Shown: positions 12,701-20,500 of the stretch, in pieces
How the letters are laid out: the number at the start of each line of letters is the position of its first letter
Numbering within the stretch: the first letter of the stretch is position 1
Source: Anaeroplasma bactoclasticum
GTDB taxonomy: Bacteria > Bacillota_I > Bacilli_A > Acholeplasmatales > Anaeroplasmataceae
NCBI GenBank assembly: GCA_023663825.1
Contig: JAMPGQ010000001.1
Location: 36,385 to 100,384, forward strand
Length of the DNA: 64,000 nt
Direction of reading: 5' to 3'
Position numbers and translations under genes: made by a program
Notes under the pieces: generated by a model
The model's database searches: none
What the model was told of the DNA's origin: nothing
Seen by the model: only the letters and a program-made list of their open reading frames with translations

Positions 12701-14003
12701 CATCAATATTTGAAATACTTGCAGGCATAACTACTGCCTTTAAGTTGATTGCCTGATATAAAAAGCCCTCTGGAATTTCTGTCAACGCAGGAGGTAAAAT
12801 AACACTTTCTAGCTTTTGACAAGTATTAAAGGTACCTTTTCTAAAAGAAACATTTCTTCTTGTTGGTAATTTAACATTTGTCAAATGCTCACATTCTGAA
12901 ATTGCATAATTACCAAAAATAAGTGCTGAACCGTTAAAGGTAGAAATATCAATCATTCGAGCTGTACAGCCAGTTAAAGCATTATTTCCAATTGCTGTAT
13001 CATCTGTGATGATTAAACGCTGTAAGCTTCTAGGTATTAAATAATTAAATCTTTGAGATTCAACAACTACTTGATTTCCACCTGTAGTTTCATCAATTTT
13101 TGTATCTGAAAGCTCAACCCAGCGAGTTCCATAAACCTTAGTGTATTTTTTATTAGTATTGGCCTCAAGGGTTGCATCCGTATCTCCATAATTCGTATTT
13201 GGAGTAAAGCCGAAGGTACCACCTGACTTATCACTATTCCAACGCCAATCATACCAATAATCTGTCCAATACTCAGTTGTTGGAGACCAAGATGTATTTG
13301 TAGCACGAGTATACTCGAAAGGCTTACCAAACATAGAACCCAAGCTATCACTAGTTGGGGTTGTTCTTCCACCAATGTTTTGAATTTGCTGAATTGTATA
13401 ATTCATTCCTCTACCAGAGGAGCCTCTAGATGTTCCAACAAACGGAATTTTTAAATACTCTAATCCACTCATACTATTAAATGAACCAGTCGTAATTGCT
13501 AAAACTGTATCTGGAATAGAAACACCCTTTATAAGCGAATAAAAAGCCTGTTGTTCTTGAAATTTAGCAGAATCCTTGCTACGCTGTGTCAAATCAACAC
13601 CAACAACATCTGCATCATATTCAGACATATGATCAGGCACAAGTAAGGCATGCTCATCACAATATTTTGCAATATTTAATTGGCTTGTGCCCATTTTGTC
13701 AAAATCAATTCCAATCAACCATAAACCAGCTGTTTTTCCATCTGGAGCATTTGCGCTAGTATAGGTTTGGAAAATTAAACAATTTAAAGGAATTGTATGA
13801 TCTTCTGTGTCATCTTTTTTAAACATATCATCAAAATAATCATCGTCATAGATGACAGGAGAATCGATATTTGTTTTATGATTGCCTGAAAAGCCAACAG
13901 CAAGTTGAATTGACAAAGTTGCCACTGCAGAAACTACAGTTATTGCAGTTAAAATGCTTGCTATTAATTTCCATTTCCCACTTTGGATTAATTTTTTCAG
14001 CAT
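1..14003 (-). CDS. Second BspA-type LRR / MBG-repeat surface protein, 3' end beyond the window
   Basis: The frame opens at ATG 14003 (protein starts MLKKLIQSGKWKLIAS) behind an AAGGTG ribosome site with 7-nt spacing. It was still open at base 3 after 4,667 codons; I checked the phase directly near 13.2, 10.0, 7.0, 4.8, 2.0 kb and at the edge. A basic start and hydrophobic stretch (residues about 11-36, possible cleavage after AVA) mark export. LRR_5 repeats run about residues 150-1170 with four PFxG/FGxxFG modules. A cap containing WPEGWVT follows, then about 27 MBG/YDG-type beta units from about residue 1430 to the edge (for example KIYDGKPYS, EYDGLPHS, EYDGAWHS). It has the same plan as the upstream giant gene, without visible GTxDD blocks. 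Whether it also ends in a dockerin cannot be seen. Function inferred: surface adhesin or binding protein. Confidence 0.93.
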   Translation of the reverse strand, partial: MLKKLIQSGKWKLIASILTAITVVSAVATLSIQLAVGFSGNHKTNIDSPVIYDDDYFDDMFKKDDTEDHTIPLNCLIFQTYTSANAPDGKTAGLWLIGIDFDKMGTSQLNIAKYCDEHALLVPDHMSEYDADVVGVDLTQRSKDSAKFQEQQAFYSLIKGVSIPDTVLAITTGSFNSMSGLEYLKIPFVGTSRGSSGRGMNYTIQQIQNIGGRTTPTSDSLGSMFGKPFEYTRATNTSWSPTTEYWTDYWYDWRWNSDKSGGTFGFTPNTNYGDTDATLEANTNKKYTKVYGTRWVELSDTKIDETTGGNQVVVESQRFNYLIPRSLQRLIITDDTAIGNNALTGCTARMIDISTFNGSALIFGNYAISECEHLTNVKLPTRRNVSFRKGTFNTCQKLESVILPPALTEIPEGFLYQAINLKAVVMPASISNIDDAAFNGCTSLEKMQFYSGNSSDGIKIDLTTDADSGETKIEITGPVTQADYDFEMPRALQYIGANAFRDCQHLVTIDIPDDVKTIGYGAFAGCYNINTMTLPFIGAHRGNCGDIESGHDCAMDNLGGSTDYHGLFGWIFGTTGGTERFYSAYQSYDGIEGISFAIPKTLENIYIWDETVVEPGALQNLQSLINLTVNERVGNNIAVGALNGCSNLKSLSISSIGNHLGDLFKGAEFENSAVTKGDSRIPISLENIAITNQATMKTGSFDNCSRIKNVTIGNNTQVMESALFYNNESLETLTIPFNGYERGEFYRRWWWWGDKAIRNSVSWLFSPTNHPNTYSTIAVGNWSGYIRYIPNKLTRLTVTDETEIDTYAFRNMKSLESISITNIPNLIDEYSFYGCSGLQEVQVPYIGCNLNPNGVSGYNHTFGWIFGSSQYADAYPALQQGRTYYIPEKLANVKIGASGREQVNMSNKVFDQAFMNCKNIADIDFYDALINDLGNYAFANCSNLSQVHYPKASYTKVGDYAFYNCSKVLAIEDFTPSTVREIGNYSFNGSSVGKKNLYSSDPNDGELVLDKFSSVGDYAFGNCLQIRKVDLPVGLTSIGNGLFSGCSYLEEVIIDNNPVVTPYMFENCTSFTGLGLDLGTIVNIPEGLFSGCVNLKLEDEGGQHLEIGDQTISIGKYAFRNCSSLGHYVLPSTLTTIEEGAFQGCVGMDYMTIPRSTTVIDPYGWNGCNNNFFFYVYEPEANWPEGWVTNWNCDYPVYILGEVADDIYTYHFDTTERKFYITGLKPDSTLNGIVTIPNMHNGIQVIGIDETIDDYDENPDRKSISTQTGITKVIIPKSITRITGSPFATGSRVDIYFEYTKSEIKKIYDDSYANLEKQQERWMREQGILDDQSTEAYNHWQSLLRNLKGWIPAAESAEDGVCYGEQDWVSYGIAYYKDYWQYGTGVTYNVPYLNIATFKYTLSQNDNHYTSGPIYQNVVVIQMPGELYSNDEMGVNRDLLIVGTIGGNSASGAIGGRPLSPDEMLKYTYYNNVNVGTATIEVTVDEEKLLLFNRSWTGDLDNYPGAYLHALYLTGKTNLHYTIQKSQLVVRSISGSIVEKIYDGKPYSYSNWVNSEISGLEAFSGATFSGRVETRSENVGLYTNVYGLYWASPWRVYLNGRNITDNFDVTIEFSVNIVPQDVELVWIRTEYPVNGVYQPVNVVGTYNSNGKTVPLVEYPYIGGNMKVYAIARNIATQELISPNLCPITTSHKDSSRVGIYPYTDPETAPIYGIYGYVSGSAARNYNLLEKQQDGTYSKPKLVLNATTTLQAVEAAYRVCKGLITISINETYKIPPTSDYWSRSYGFSGSIGNISYSHASIDGLGDNSIFLGSLKTSSDALDVYNAAFDSRLNNHTFEAAGSSLITWTNLLPGGHFTTNIGSGQNRIQLDWDPSAEQPYLIFNPNLRIADEAKYYDVVVNARIQILYNDFNLTYFVGVEDDEYMNKRNPDYIVYPQTITENTDGNMREYEYIRYMVDGKNYRLTIEDWNSFRNSNPEYQVFYYKDDGTSYDQEGPIFKEIGEYVYAVQVSGRHYNTLRKNIRLQTVKSNVEVASLSKVYDRDPVDPLGTGKILKAGEDQRLAMTFTYFDVNGNRLSSAPANVGTYSVQIYAPEGAYFNEYNRTHTFTISKRRIDITISGNKTFDQQAYSYTPLSADLARPDDNPDIGLLPGDEFVGTIHTSSFEPGSYFVSNTDTFTFVWSPAWSIIYDVDNSNVSDNYNVVVRGKYDINPLIFEYTAEGFTGDYDGEFHTGTVDVTYPAPGDFYPAFSAEYEVKFSAISLSEDSAGWLDSAPVFSDPGEYELYYMIRAQYFKTVIGHVKIKINFLKITYTDPATLDTDGSDQYWTVQYDGRTHLYEIEVISPEFSAVVYYSVNGSSYTTQAPLFLDYGLHQVSYRIEAPYHETVGPISRTVRLLYDINNPNETEEDGKRFELDDFYANFFQGEYDGLPHSVDADFSDAFKALNPDLNTNILYSTDGTNWTTEKPYFTELGSYLVTVKFMAQGYRDDFIQGNIEITGMQLDIQTHPYETVFDGKYHMITLSSNKDQIRFDDTTKTYFYKNSKMEEEVELKFYYTTNPNVVGSGSGWLPTVEVIDGEAYQRGLINVDNYAVYVRIEADNFETLVIQEFTRLTIKRLDNPDISMESPQQFEYSRAPLDTSKIVIDTVADGARSYYFYSAYFNSSGEMKYDEPMNRIMPPEELGLYYVEVRVASTKNCGPATVFGFVQIVPRQLEVHYTNPQYYDGTLKAPNAYVQTGTSDVIHIISSIIGDKEPIEVGLYSFEVTMVENNPNYVLKTNVIEMEIKKRNILFTLEESHLLKDNGATPWTHEDSLYYDTSAQVGDNRWYLLGNLSGQRTVYIDGTLQEVTYSGLAPMHAIYAELETSEGVRGSYFHSTISNEFYINSVLVKAFDIYQIDEQGYFVKDEFDMPISVKEFYDIDYYLLVSLQNPDIDLSQLEMIDEYYYDGSQHSIQIIIPPYLINGYAEYETLSGYYSTIPPSYVNVGDYEIKYRIGAEGYEETYGKAILKIKPAKLNIEVGELYKQGDSKKTPHNIYDDTAHLNDYTITNVRTNPAPVATHRRYYSVDEYSYAEIEELYKNFDAKSPIYLNALTQIKEAGKYYLVVYFAADSMRWDESYTIVEIELKPRDIYLEIRSNNNFVKVYDGTKISIPLTNATFDNTRTATTGLCTNHSINQTTDRMRLYTVQTNSADAGVYDLLTQFEFGAIDIRRTDGTIVNGKNYHPVIHGDFYVEIMKAYLREGDFTVEDYTEKIYDGYRHEPNYTCVSDGELLITYFEIDPENPDNKTEVFGDQKNAGHYLMQISVAEGKNYHSLQDSYYTRDADGNPYFPLPFLDAELLCLPKEVEVNWEDMEQTFTGENLAIKAWILDEETDHDNPQRVDLIASYWDNPSLDWIPTVINRGTYLSLAQFDTTSSLGRTYDRNYTLLNDLNYFTILHLVLQIQLGDGINANNEDTNNIIYYNTQTAWRSELYKEDTLNASEIVARTPEERSWLDTISLSYPGNESLPATVEAVNNTVGTYRGERFIVNCMIKNKNGVDITQSIAFEIIGSVTVMPHEIDFTTKDVTLPYKENKGTSSVVGYTFAELGILTLKNPKEGATITNYVINGVPYGLNFPNISQAGEYDISFDIMATGYDAKKGSAHVTITPFPAYMTFSKSLSKVYDGSSVDVSVLVQDSSSGFNGEVSDLLISYVELVTINGTVYEQVLEEAPVNVGKYKVRILSSKDLEEGQKNYTTLDVTQIFEITAKPINLTISQDVELLDDELLGKAWSSAQVSLNAGDNAGIMSGDLLRYQFSTDIFTRGVYNASQMLRVDGKQQGLLDATNTSTITADNGKQFLISWQLVKTNDKGQVLTQQVVDPSSDPNDPTYIEIPLDVSFNYYINLTFKLLVHYPYIPVTVKADPDVVDYDGLPHVGTIEFKDYTSADASIFRSKEFFEDPLNTTQLYSLNKDALTNASDTCKTSINDMAFTEPGTYTVYYKIDTKDNTGANSIKFEPATGSYTIIINKLNRTVTQSKSLNKEYDGEAAGDFHATTGYPSGRYYPYFLVSYEHPEIEDYFVDATGNKQNVLGAWDWYNISYHQAGQTAAISAETGCIPAGVYMYSITIPESAYYKASTLQGNFVISKIRIYIEDKDFPVFYDYDGFVKTYNVKETDTLSNPNQGYSVGIRKGDDTTLTPLGALGLTFDATLVTRSYATGTYKGSDTSLLLYNYAFSVHDLNGNDVSTNYLIDYSKATMEISPITMEYFVEHPVYTYDNQDHAFSYFITNPSNSRLVTVEWYNEQTSEWSRNPIFYRDVGEHTATIRMFADNYYPVYDVTLTMTIKPAETYIEYVSNLSRVYDGREVTVPEIIKTSRDMAHEGTDVRRYTYRYYQYDDSGNLIPEPIFTQYYNSLIEGTENDKLVTNGHRPVDVGKYRMEIEIPASQNFEAATYSDDFVISSYITDVTWQNLTFTYDGTAKAPKAYLQLVPHDATNGVINIVLDVEVTPNGVNGDPNHINKGTYTATAKLNYGLSHHKAYNYQISTKTESVTFTIQPRSVRIELNYPQSLYKGDVDYLAYYTGLNKKEFYRFSASNLVDSHTIRDYIKLNYSGPGEYNKASDFAWMDGNLNTEIKSPRIYDLNNVDVTDNYLIGYSYYFVLNENITDAAVSITNYVGEYDGAWHSIEVDLMVDDP
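10080..13550 (-). repeat. LRR block and cap of the second protein
   Basis: LRR_5 units run from about 13550 to 10500 (for example GDYAFYNCSKVLAI, GKYAFRNCSSLGHY). Four PFxG-type modules sit near 13440, 12397, 11798 and 11475 (PFVG, PFIG, PFNG, PYIG), three followed by FGWIFG-like or SWLF steps. From about 10530 to 10080 a cap with NNFFFYVYEPEANWPEGW matches the cap of the giant protein. Head function inferred as for the neighbour. Confidence 0.88.
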
Positions 14004-14010
14004 ACAAGAT

Positions 14011-14016
14011 CACCTT
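14011..14016 (-). promoter_or_regulatory. Ribosome binding site of the second gene
   Basis: AAGGTG 7 nt before ATG 14003; it fixes the start. The match to consensus is weaker than that of the giant gene (AGGAGGT). Confidence 0.8.
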
Positions 14017-14070
14017 TCTCATATATGGATTTTAAAATATATATTTTAAGATTTTTTAAAAGCATATTCA

Positions 14071-14097
14071 AAAAACTAGTTTTTTGCGTACTAGTCC
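14071..14097 (-). promoter_or_regulatory. Palindrome / hairpin just after the second gene's predicted transcription start
   Basis: Two copies of the self-complementary ACTAGT (14090-14095 and 14075-14080) can pair around a 9-nt loop, and the downstream arm is followed by six T. It may be an operator or a weak attenuator. The stem is short and AT-rich, so a strong terminator is unlikely. Confidence 0.45.
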
Positions 14098-14103
14098 AAT
14101 TTG

Positions 14104-14132
14104 ATTATACTTCAAAATGTCAAGCATTTCAA
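14104..14132 (-). promoter_or_regulatory. Predicted sigma-A promoter of the second gene
   Basis: On the minus strand: -35 TTGAAA (14127-14132), 17-bp spacer, -10 TATAAT (14104-14109). Predicted start is near 14097, leaving a leader of about 94 nt. Together with the terminator upstream, it indicates separate transcription of the two genes. Confidence 0.8.
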
Positions 14133-14133
14133 C

Positions 14134-14194
14134 AAAAAAGAAGGCGTTTTTGTTAGAAAAATAACATTTTTTTTAAAAAAGAAGGCGTTTTTGT
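14134..14194. repeat. Two 20-bp direct repeats upstream of the second gene's -35
   Basis: Bases 14134-14153 and 14175-14194 are identical, with a central GAAGGCG core between an A-run and a T-run. They are offset by 41 bp, close to four helical turns. The nearer copy abuts the -35 element. A weaker relative with GCGTTT and GTCG lies near 14249-14269. The arrangement suits binding of an activator to one face of the DNA; this is inference. Confidence 0.6.
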
Positions 14195-14280
14195 CGTAGT
14201 TTCCAACTTTTTTAGAAGAAAGATTGCAAAATGTTTAATAATTTATAAAAAAAATTGCGTTTGCGTCGAATGTTTTAAGT

Positions 14281-14321
14281 AAGAAAAAAAGGCCGAATCT
14301 ACATAAGTACATTCAGCCCTT
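14281..14321 (-). terminator. Intrinsic terminator of the giant gene
   Basis: Starting 11 bases after the stop codon, an 11-bp stem forms between 14311-14321 and 14288-14298 (minus strand AAGGGCTGAAT and ATTCGGCCTTT, with two G-U pairs) around a 12-nt loop. It is followed by a T-rich run. This should end most transcripts of the giant gene before the second gene. Confidence 0.85.
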
Positions 14322-14332
14322 TTAAACTGCTT

Positions 14333-14509
14333 TTAAATATTTTGCATCATTTCAATTAGATCAGAATCATCTACATATCGATCATTTGTTATATCTGCCG
14401 CTTTGTAATATTCATAACCTAAATTCGTTATACCAACAATATGCTTTTGTACTTCCATCATATCGTTATAGTCACAGATACCATCACCGGTTAAATCGCC
14501 TATAACAGA
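14333..14509 (-). other. C-terminal type I dockerin domain
   Basis: Residues about 16440-16497. Two EF-hand-like loops are visible: DLTGDGICDYND followed by helix MMEVQKHIVG, and DITNDRYVDDSD followed by LIEMMQNI. D at loop positions 1, 5, 9 and 12 is kept in both; position 3 is T in both, and position 6 is R rather than G in the second. Dockerins bind cohesin modules of scaffoldins or surface proteins with calcium. The preceding segment (VGTGFRVQLKQG) looks like the strand-rich module often found before Clostridial dockerins. Confidence 0.92.
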
Positions 14510-17500
14510 TACATATAGAAGATCTTTGACAAGATTTCCTTGTTTTAATTGAACACGGAAGCCTGTACCAACATATGTAGTTTCATAATTTTGAGCAGTT
14601 ATCTTTAAATTATTACTATTGTAGACAAGAATTGTTTGACCCTCTTGAATTGTTAAATTCTTTAAGAAGTCAGCAATGGTTGTTCTTGTTTCAACGTTAG
14701 ATATAATAATTCGAATATTAGATTTATAAATCCTATGAGATGGTTCATCAACTAAGGTTTGAGAATTTGATGCTCTTAAGAAGCGATAGTTAGAACCCTC
14801 AGCAAGTCCAAATACATTGACTTTAATTGTAAAGGCAAGCTCTAATGTGCCTGTGAAATTACCAACACCCTTAACAATTACAGTAGCTGTTTGAACACCT
14901 GGATCAGCATTATTCCTATAGCTTAGAGTATAATCTCTACCTTGAACTAAGGTAATACCATAGTATTTTAAGGTTGGCAGAGGTCTTATCGCGCTACCAG
15001 TATAATTTTGATCAGCAATAGGTGCTGCATCTAAACCTTCTATAAGATTTCCATTTTCTAATGGTGTAATATTTGCTGCTACCACAACAATTTCTACATT
15101 GATATCATCAGTAGTTTCACTTCCATCAGATAAAATCCAAATGTAGTTTTCTTTATCCACTAGTGATAATGTAGTAAGGGTTGTTCCTACTGCAGTTACT
15201 GACTTAACCGTAGATGAAATACCATTAGTAGCCTCATCAGTAGGTCTACCTGTATTAAACTCAACAGTAATAGGACGACCCGTATAAGTTCTTACAATTT
15301 TTTCAGGAACATTGATTGCCTGATAGCCAATCTCATAATCAACAGAGGCATTTGTTAAGATGTAATGTGAATCAGTTGTAGTGACAGTTGCTGTATACTT
15401 ACCACGCTTGATGGATAAAGCATCAGCACCTGTAACAGTAATAATTAGATCTAATCCACCTTTTACTGCTTCTGTTAAATAAGCTCTTGGAGTTTGGGCA
15501 GTTCCATTATAGCTGAAGTTTGTTTCACTCCATCTAATCTCAATAGTGTTTATTGTGATATCAAATTCAAACTCTGCACTTGTTGCAAGATAGTTTGTTG
15601 CAGCTTCGATATCAATTAAAACCTTATAATGACCAATTTCGATTGCAGAATCTACTTCTTCCCAACCAGAAGAGGTCTTCATAAACCACTGATAGCTTGC
15701 TTTGCCATTCGTGTTCGTAGAATAGCTTGGTTCTGAAACAGGATTTCCATCATATTCCTTAGATAAAGGCTTAGTCAATAGAATTTCCTTTACAGGACCT
15801 GGATTGATTGTAAGTGTAGCAGAGCCCTCAACTGTTTCGAAATTTTCAAATACAACTTTATAATAAATTGTATGAACTCCACAATCTGTATAAGTTACTG
15901 CACTTAACTGATAATTTATACCATCATTGCTATATAGAATTCGATAGGTTTCATTTAAATCATCTAATTGTGGTCTAGGAGCTGGGATTGTATATGCTCT
16001 ACCATCATATTCTTCAACAGAATCTCTTGAAAGCACAACAACCTTTGCAGGCTTGATTGTAACCTTCATAAAGACATCTACGATATAATTATTTGTTACA
16101 TTCTTACCTGTTTTATCAAAGACTTGAATCTCAGATGTATCAAAATGCTCATTATTGATATATACGCCCTGTCTTCCAGCAATCGTATAAATATTACCAA
16201 CAAAGCTAAACTCGGTAGCTGTTTCAACAATGTTAACATCTATAACGTTATAGATATTGGAATTAGCTAACCATTCTTTTACTGGTTCTACTTCTAATGA
16301 TTTGAATACATCAGCAGAAACTGCAAAACGTTTACCATCATCATATTCCATTGTGAACTCTTTGTCTAAATCGCCTAAGAATAGATGACTTCTATATACC
16401 TCAATTGTGTATGGTCTAGAGATGTATGCATTATAATTTCCATACTCCTCAACTGTAAAGATTATCGTATAGTTTCCTGCATCTACTATAGCAGGAACCA
16501 CATTTCCATCCTTATCATAGAATGTATAATCCGCTAAGATATTTCCATTTGTCTCGTAAATAATATTTGTATCAAGATCATCTGATTTTCTAGAAACGGA
16601 AATTGGTTGACCATCATATATCTTAATGAAATCATAGGTTCCATCCTTTAATTCATTAACACGAATATCACCATCAGCACGAGAAATTGTGAAGGAATGT
16701 TCAAAATGAGTTTCCTTATAATTTGTAGTTTGACATACAATTACTCTCATTAAGTAGCTTCCTGCATCTGCTGGAGCATAATTTAAGTAATTGCCATCCT
16801 GATAATAATTTACAAATACTAAGATACCTAAATCAGAGAATTCAGTTGTATTCATATTGATACCATTAATTAGAATTTCAGGGAATACGATATTTCCATC
16901 ATATACCTTATCTAATTCATTGGTAAGCTCAATATCATATGACATTCTTTCAATGGTGATAATAAGCTTAGATGAAACTGTTTCGTGATTAGCTAAGGCA
17001 ATTTGATACTCTACCTCATACTGACCAGCTGCAATATATTCATCATATTCAAAAATCACTAAGCAATCCTCTGGTTCAGTTAAAATCACAAGCTCAGGAA
17101 CAAGCGCCTCACCATCATATTCCTTCGTATAATGATATCTTCCATTTTCTAAGGTTGCACCCTCGAAATAGTATTCAATTCTTGGTAAATGAATTTCTAC
17201 ATAAAGATTATATGTAATATGGAAGGAACGTGTGACATCAATACCATCAGCTGTAATTATAACATTTCTAATAACAAAGTCGTTGATATTATTATATACC
17301 ATATCCTTAATACGCTTGCTTCCCGGTAAATAGAAATCAAATTGAAGCTCATGATTATTTACCATATTTTCAACAGAAGCACTATCTAAATGTACATCAA
17401 AATCAAACAATGGATCTGCTAAAACATAATCATTTTTATAATTGATCATTAATTCGTAAGGTAATATCGTATATTGGAAGAAGGAATTATCTAATCCGTA

Positions 17501-20500
17501 ATTTGGATATCCAGCCGGTAAAACTGCTTCTACAGTGTAGGTTCCAGCTAAGATAGGATCTATACTTGACTCAACATCAAGTAAAATTTGAGTTCCCTCT
17601 AAGTCATATGCATAAGCAATTGGCTTTTGAATTTGACCATTGTAATAATATGCTTGTTCACTTTCCCAACGAATGTAAAGCTGCGTAGCAATAATTTCAA
17701 ATTCAAATGCTTTAGTAGTCGTAAGATAATAATCATTTCCTTCTACTGTTATCTCAACAATATACTTACCAACCTCATAAGGCGTATCAATAGGATTTAA
17801 TAAATCCACATCAGATGCTAAATAGTATCTAAAGCTTGTATTTTCTTCAGTTGATACTACAGAAGAAATCACACTTGGATGGGAAACAGGAAGACCATTG
17901 AATGGCTGTCTTAAGTAATCTCCTTGAATATTTATATTCATATAATTTCTTTCAACAACATATTCAAAGCTCTTTGTGAAGCCCTTGTAATTTGCTGTAT
18001 CCTTCGCAACGATTTCAACTGTATAGGTTCCAATTGAGAAGGTTGAATAAGTTTTCAAACCATTCTTATAGAACTGAATTGTAGAAGGAGCAGCAAATGG
18101 AACAATCGTATATCCGATTGTAATATCCTTACCATCAAACATCTTGCCTGAAATACTATCTGAATCATCAAACTCAATATCTAATTGCGCTGGTTCAATG
18201 ACAAAATGAATTCTACCAGTTGTAGTTTCATAATTTGTTGCAGAAATCGTATAGGTAATGTTCATCTCACATACATTTTTATAATTTTGAGGAATCGTAT
18301 AAGAACCACTTGATGTTCTGTATAATATTCTTGTATTTCCTATAGCTGGAACTACTGTAGCATTATGGCTTTGTCCATCATAGGTATACCTTAATTCCCA
18401 TACACCATCTACTAAAACTGCATCTTGAACAACGTGTTCAATCGTTGGGTTTGTAATGGTAACATAAATACCATAGTATGTAATTGTGAAGAATTCAGTT
18501 ACATCTATTCCATCCTCTGTTAGAATTCTAATGTCGTTTAATTCAATTTGGTGATTAGTATTACTTGAATAGCTTCCCTTTTCAGCACTTACTGTAGAAA
18601 TTGTACCTGTAAAATGCATACCTTCAGGTAATAAGGAATCAAATTCTTGCATTGACTTTTCATATTTAGCTCCTGTATATACCATACGGTCCTCAAAAGA
18701 AATAGACACTCTATGAGAAACGATTGTATAAGAAAGAGTAGACATATCTAATACATAATTATTAAATTCCTCTGATAATGTCAAATCAACCATTTGACTT
18801 CCTACACTAATTCCATCATATCCATCATGTGGAGTTGCTATAATTGTATATTGTCCATCCTGTGCTCCAGAAACGAATACATTAGGATAAACAAAGCTTC
18901 CCATATAGGATATAGAAGTATTTCCCCATTCAACACGTAATAATTTCGGCGAAATATTAAATTCAAATTCTTCATCATAAGCTAAAGTATTTGCATCCTC
19001 AGCTAAAGTGATTCTCAGTTTATAAGAACCAACAGAAGTTGGAGCTCCATCTAATACTACACCATCTAAAGTATAATATCTAAATTCAGGAGTTGATGTT
19101 GAATTTGTAGTCAATGTTGGGGTAGGATAAGCTAAACCATCATAAATATAATTCTTTACAAGATTGAATTCAACATGTGGTGTAGTTTTTTGGATTGTAA
19201 CCTCTAAATCAAAGCTGAAATTGAAATTACTATTGCTAATTGCTACATCATTAATCGTTACTCGAATAGAAACAGGAGAAATATAAATTTGTCCATTTGA
19301 TGTAGAATAAGCTTCCTCTTGAGCTACATTTGGCTCAATACTAAAGTTGAACTCGACTATAGAATCATTATCCTCAACTAAAGTAAATGGAACTTTATGG
19401 GTATAGATATTTTTAGAATTGTAAATGCAATCTGGATCAACAAGCTCTATAGCTATATCTCGCTTTGCAATACTAAATTCCTTATATGCAACAATACCAT
19501 CATAATTTTCATCTGCAGGTAAATTAACAATTAATAGCCAATCTCCAGCAGCAACTGCATCTTCATAAGTAAGTAGCTGATAGCGATCAGATAAAGCTAA
19601 GGAAGCTAATTCTTCTTCACTTAAATCCGTACGCTTCATTCTATAGGTTAGAACAACCTCTTCTGTACTACCTGTTGTCTTGATAAAGTCCTCAACATTT
19701 GAACTTACACCTAATGTATCATAAACCTTATTTAAGTTTTCAGTTAAAATCTGAATGGTTGATGAATTTCTTGCAATCTTAAGTGTGATGATTCCATAAA
19801 CTGGCTTATAATGATCACAGAAGACACGATAGAATAAGGTATACGTTCCTGCATTACACCAATCAAAATCAGTTAAGGCAGTACCTGTTGCTTGAACCCA
19901 AATGTCATTATCAATGCTATATTCAATGCTTGCATCTTCCTTATTTGCTTGAATATGGAAGTTATGAAGAATACCCTCCTCATGAGTTGCTGTAAATGTA
20001 AATTCTTGATAGATGTTACCATTAAGTAGCTCATTTCTAGTTTCTTCACAGGCTGCTTCATTCGTATCTTCTACTGTTACTGCAATAGATGGATATACGA
20101 CATTGATTTCACCACTAAAGACAATACGATAATTATCAGAATAATATTGGCCTGTAAGTTCATTTTTATAAATAACCTCATCACCTATCATTGCATTATC
20201 GCTATCTACACCTAAAAGCTTAAAGCCTTCATCCTTAAAGCCATATCGGCCTAACTCGTTTGGTATGATAATTCTAAACTCAACATCATGAACTAGCTCT
20301 TTTATTTCAGTTGAATTTTCAGTTTTTGCTTCTACTTGAACCTTTATACTAGATTGGTAGATGTAGCTTAATACATCTGCTCCTGGTATATATTCAAGCT
20401 TATCAATTTCACCTAAATCAATTAAAAGCTCTTCTTGACTAACACCAAAGGTTAAATCATAAATTGGTTCACGATATAATGGATTACGATAATCACGCCA

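Larger units (their letters stand above)
14004..14332. other. 329-bp intergenic region between the two giant genes
   Basis: It contains no gene that I can support. From right to left it holds the terminator of the giant gene, a degenerate and two clear direct repeats, a promoter, a post-start hairpin, an 18-bp A/T palindrome (14032-14049) and the ribosome site of the second gene. Its composition is more A/T-rich than the coding DNA. Confidence 0.85.

Noticed and set aside
14104..14120. A TTGACA match 8 bp before TATAAT upstream of the second gene
   Set aside because: The spacing is too short for sigma-A; TTGAAA at 17 bp is the better -35.
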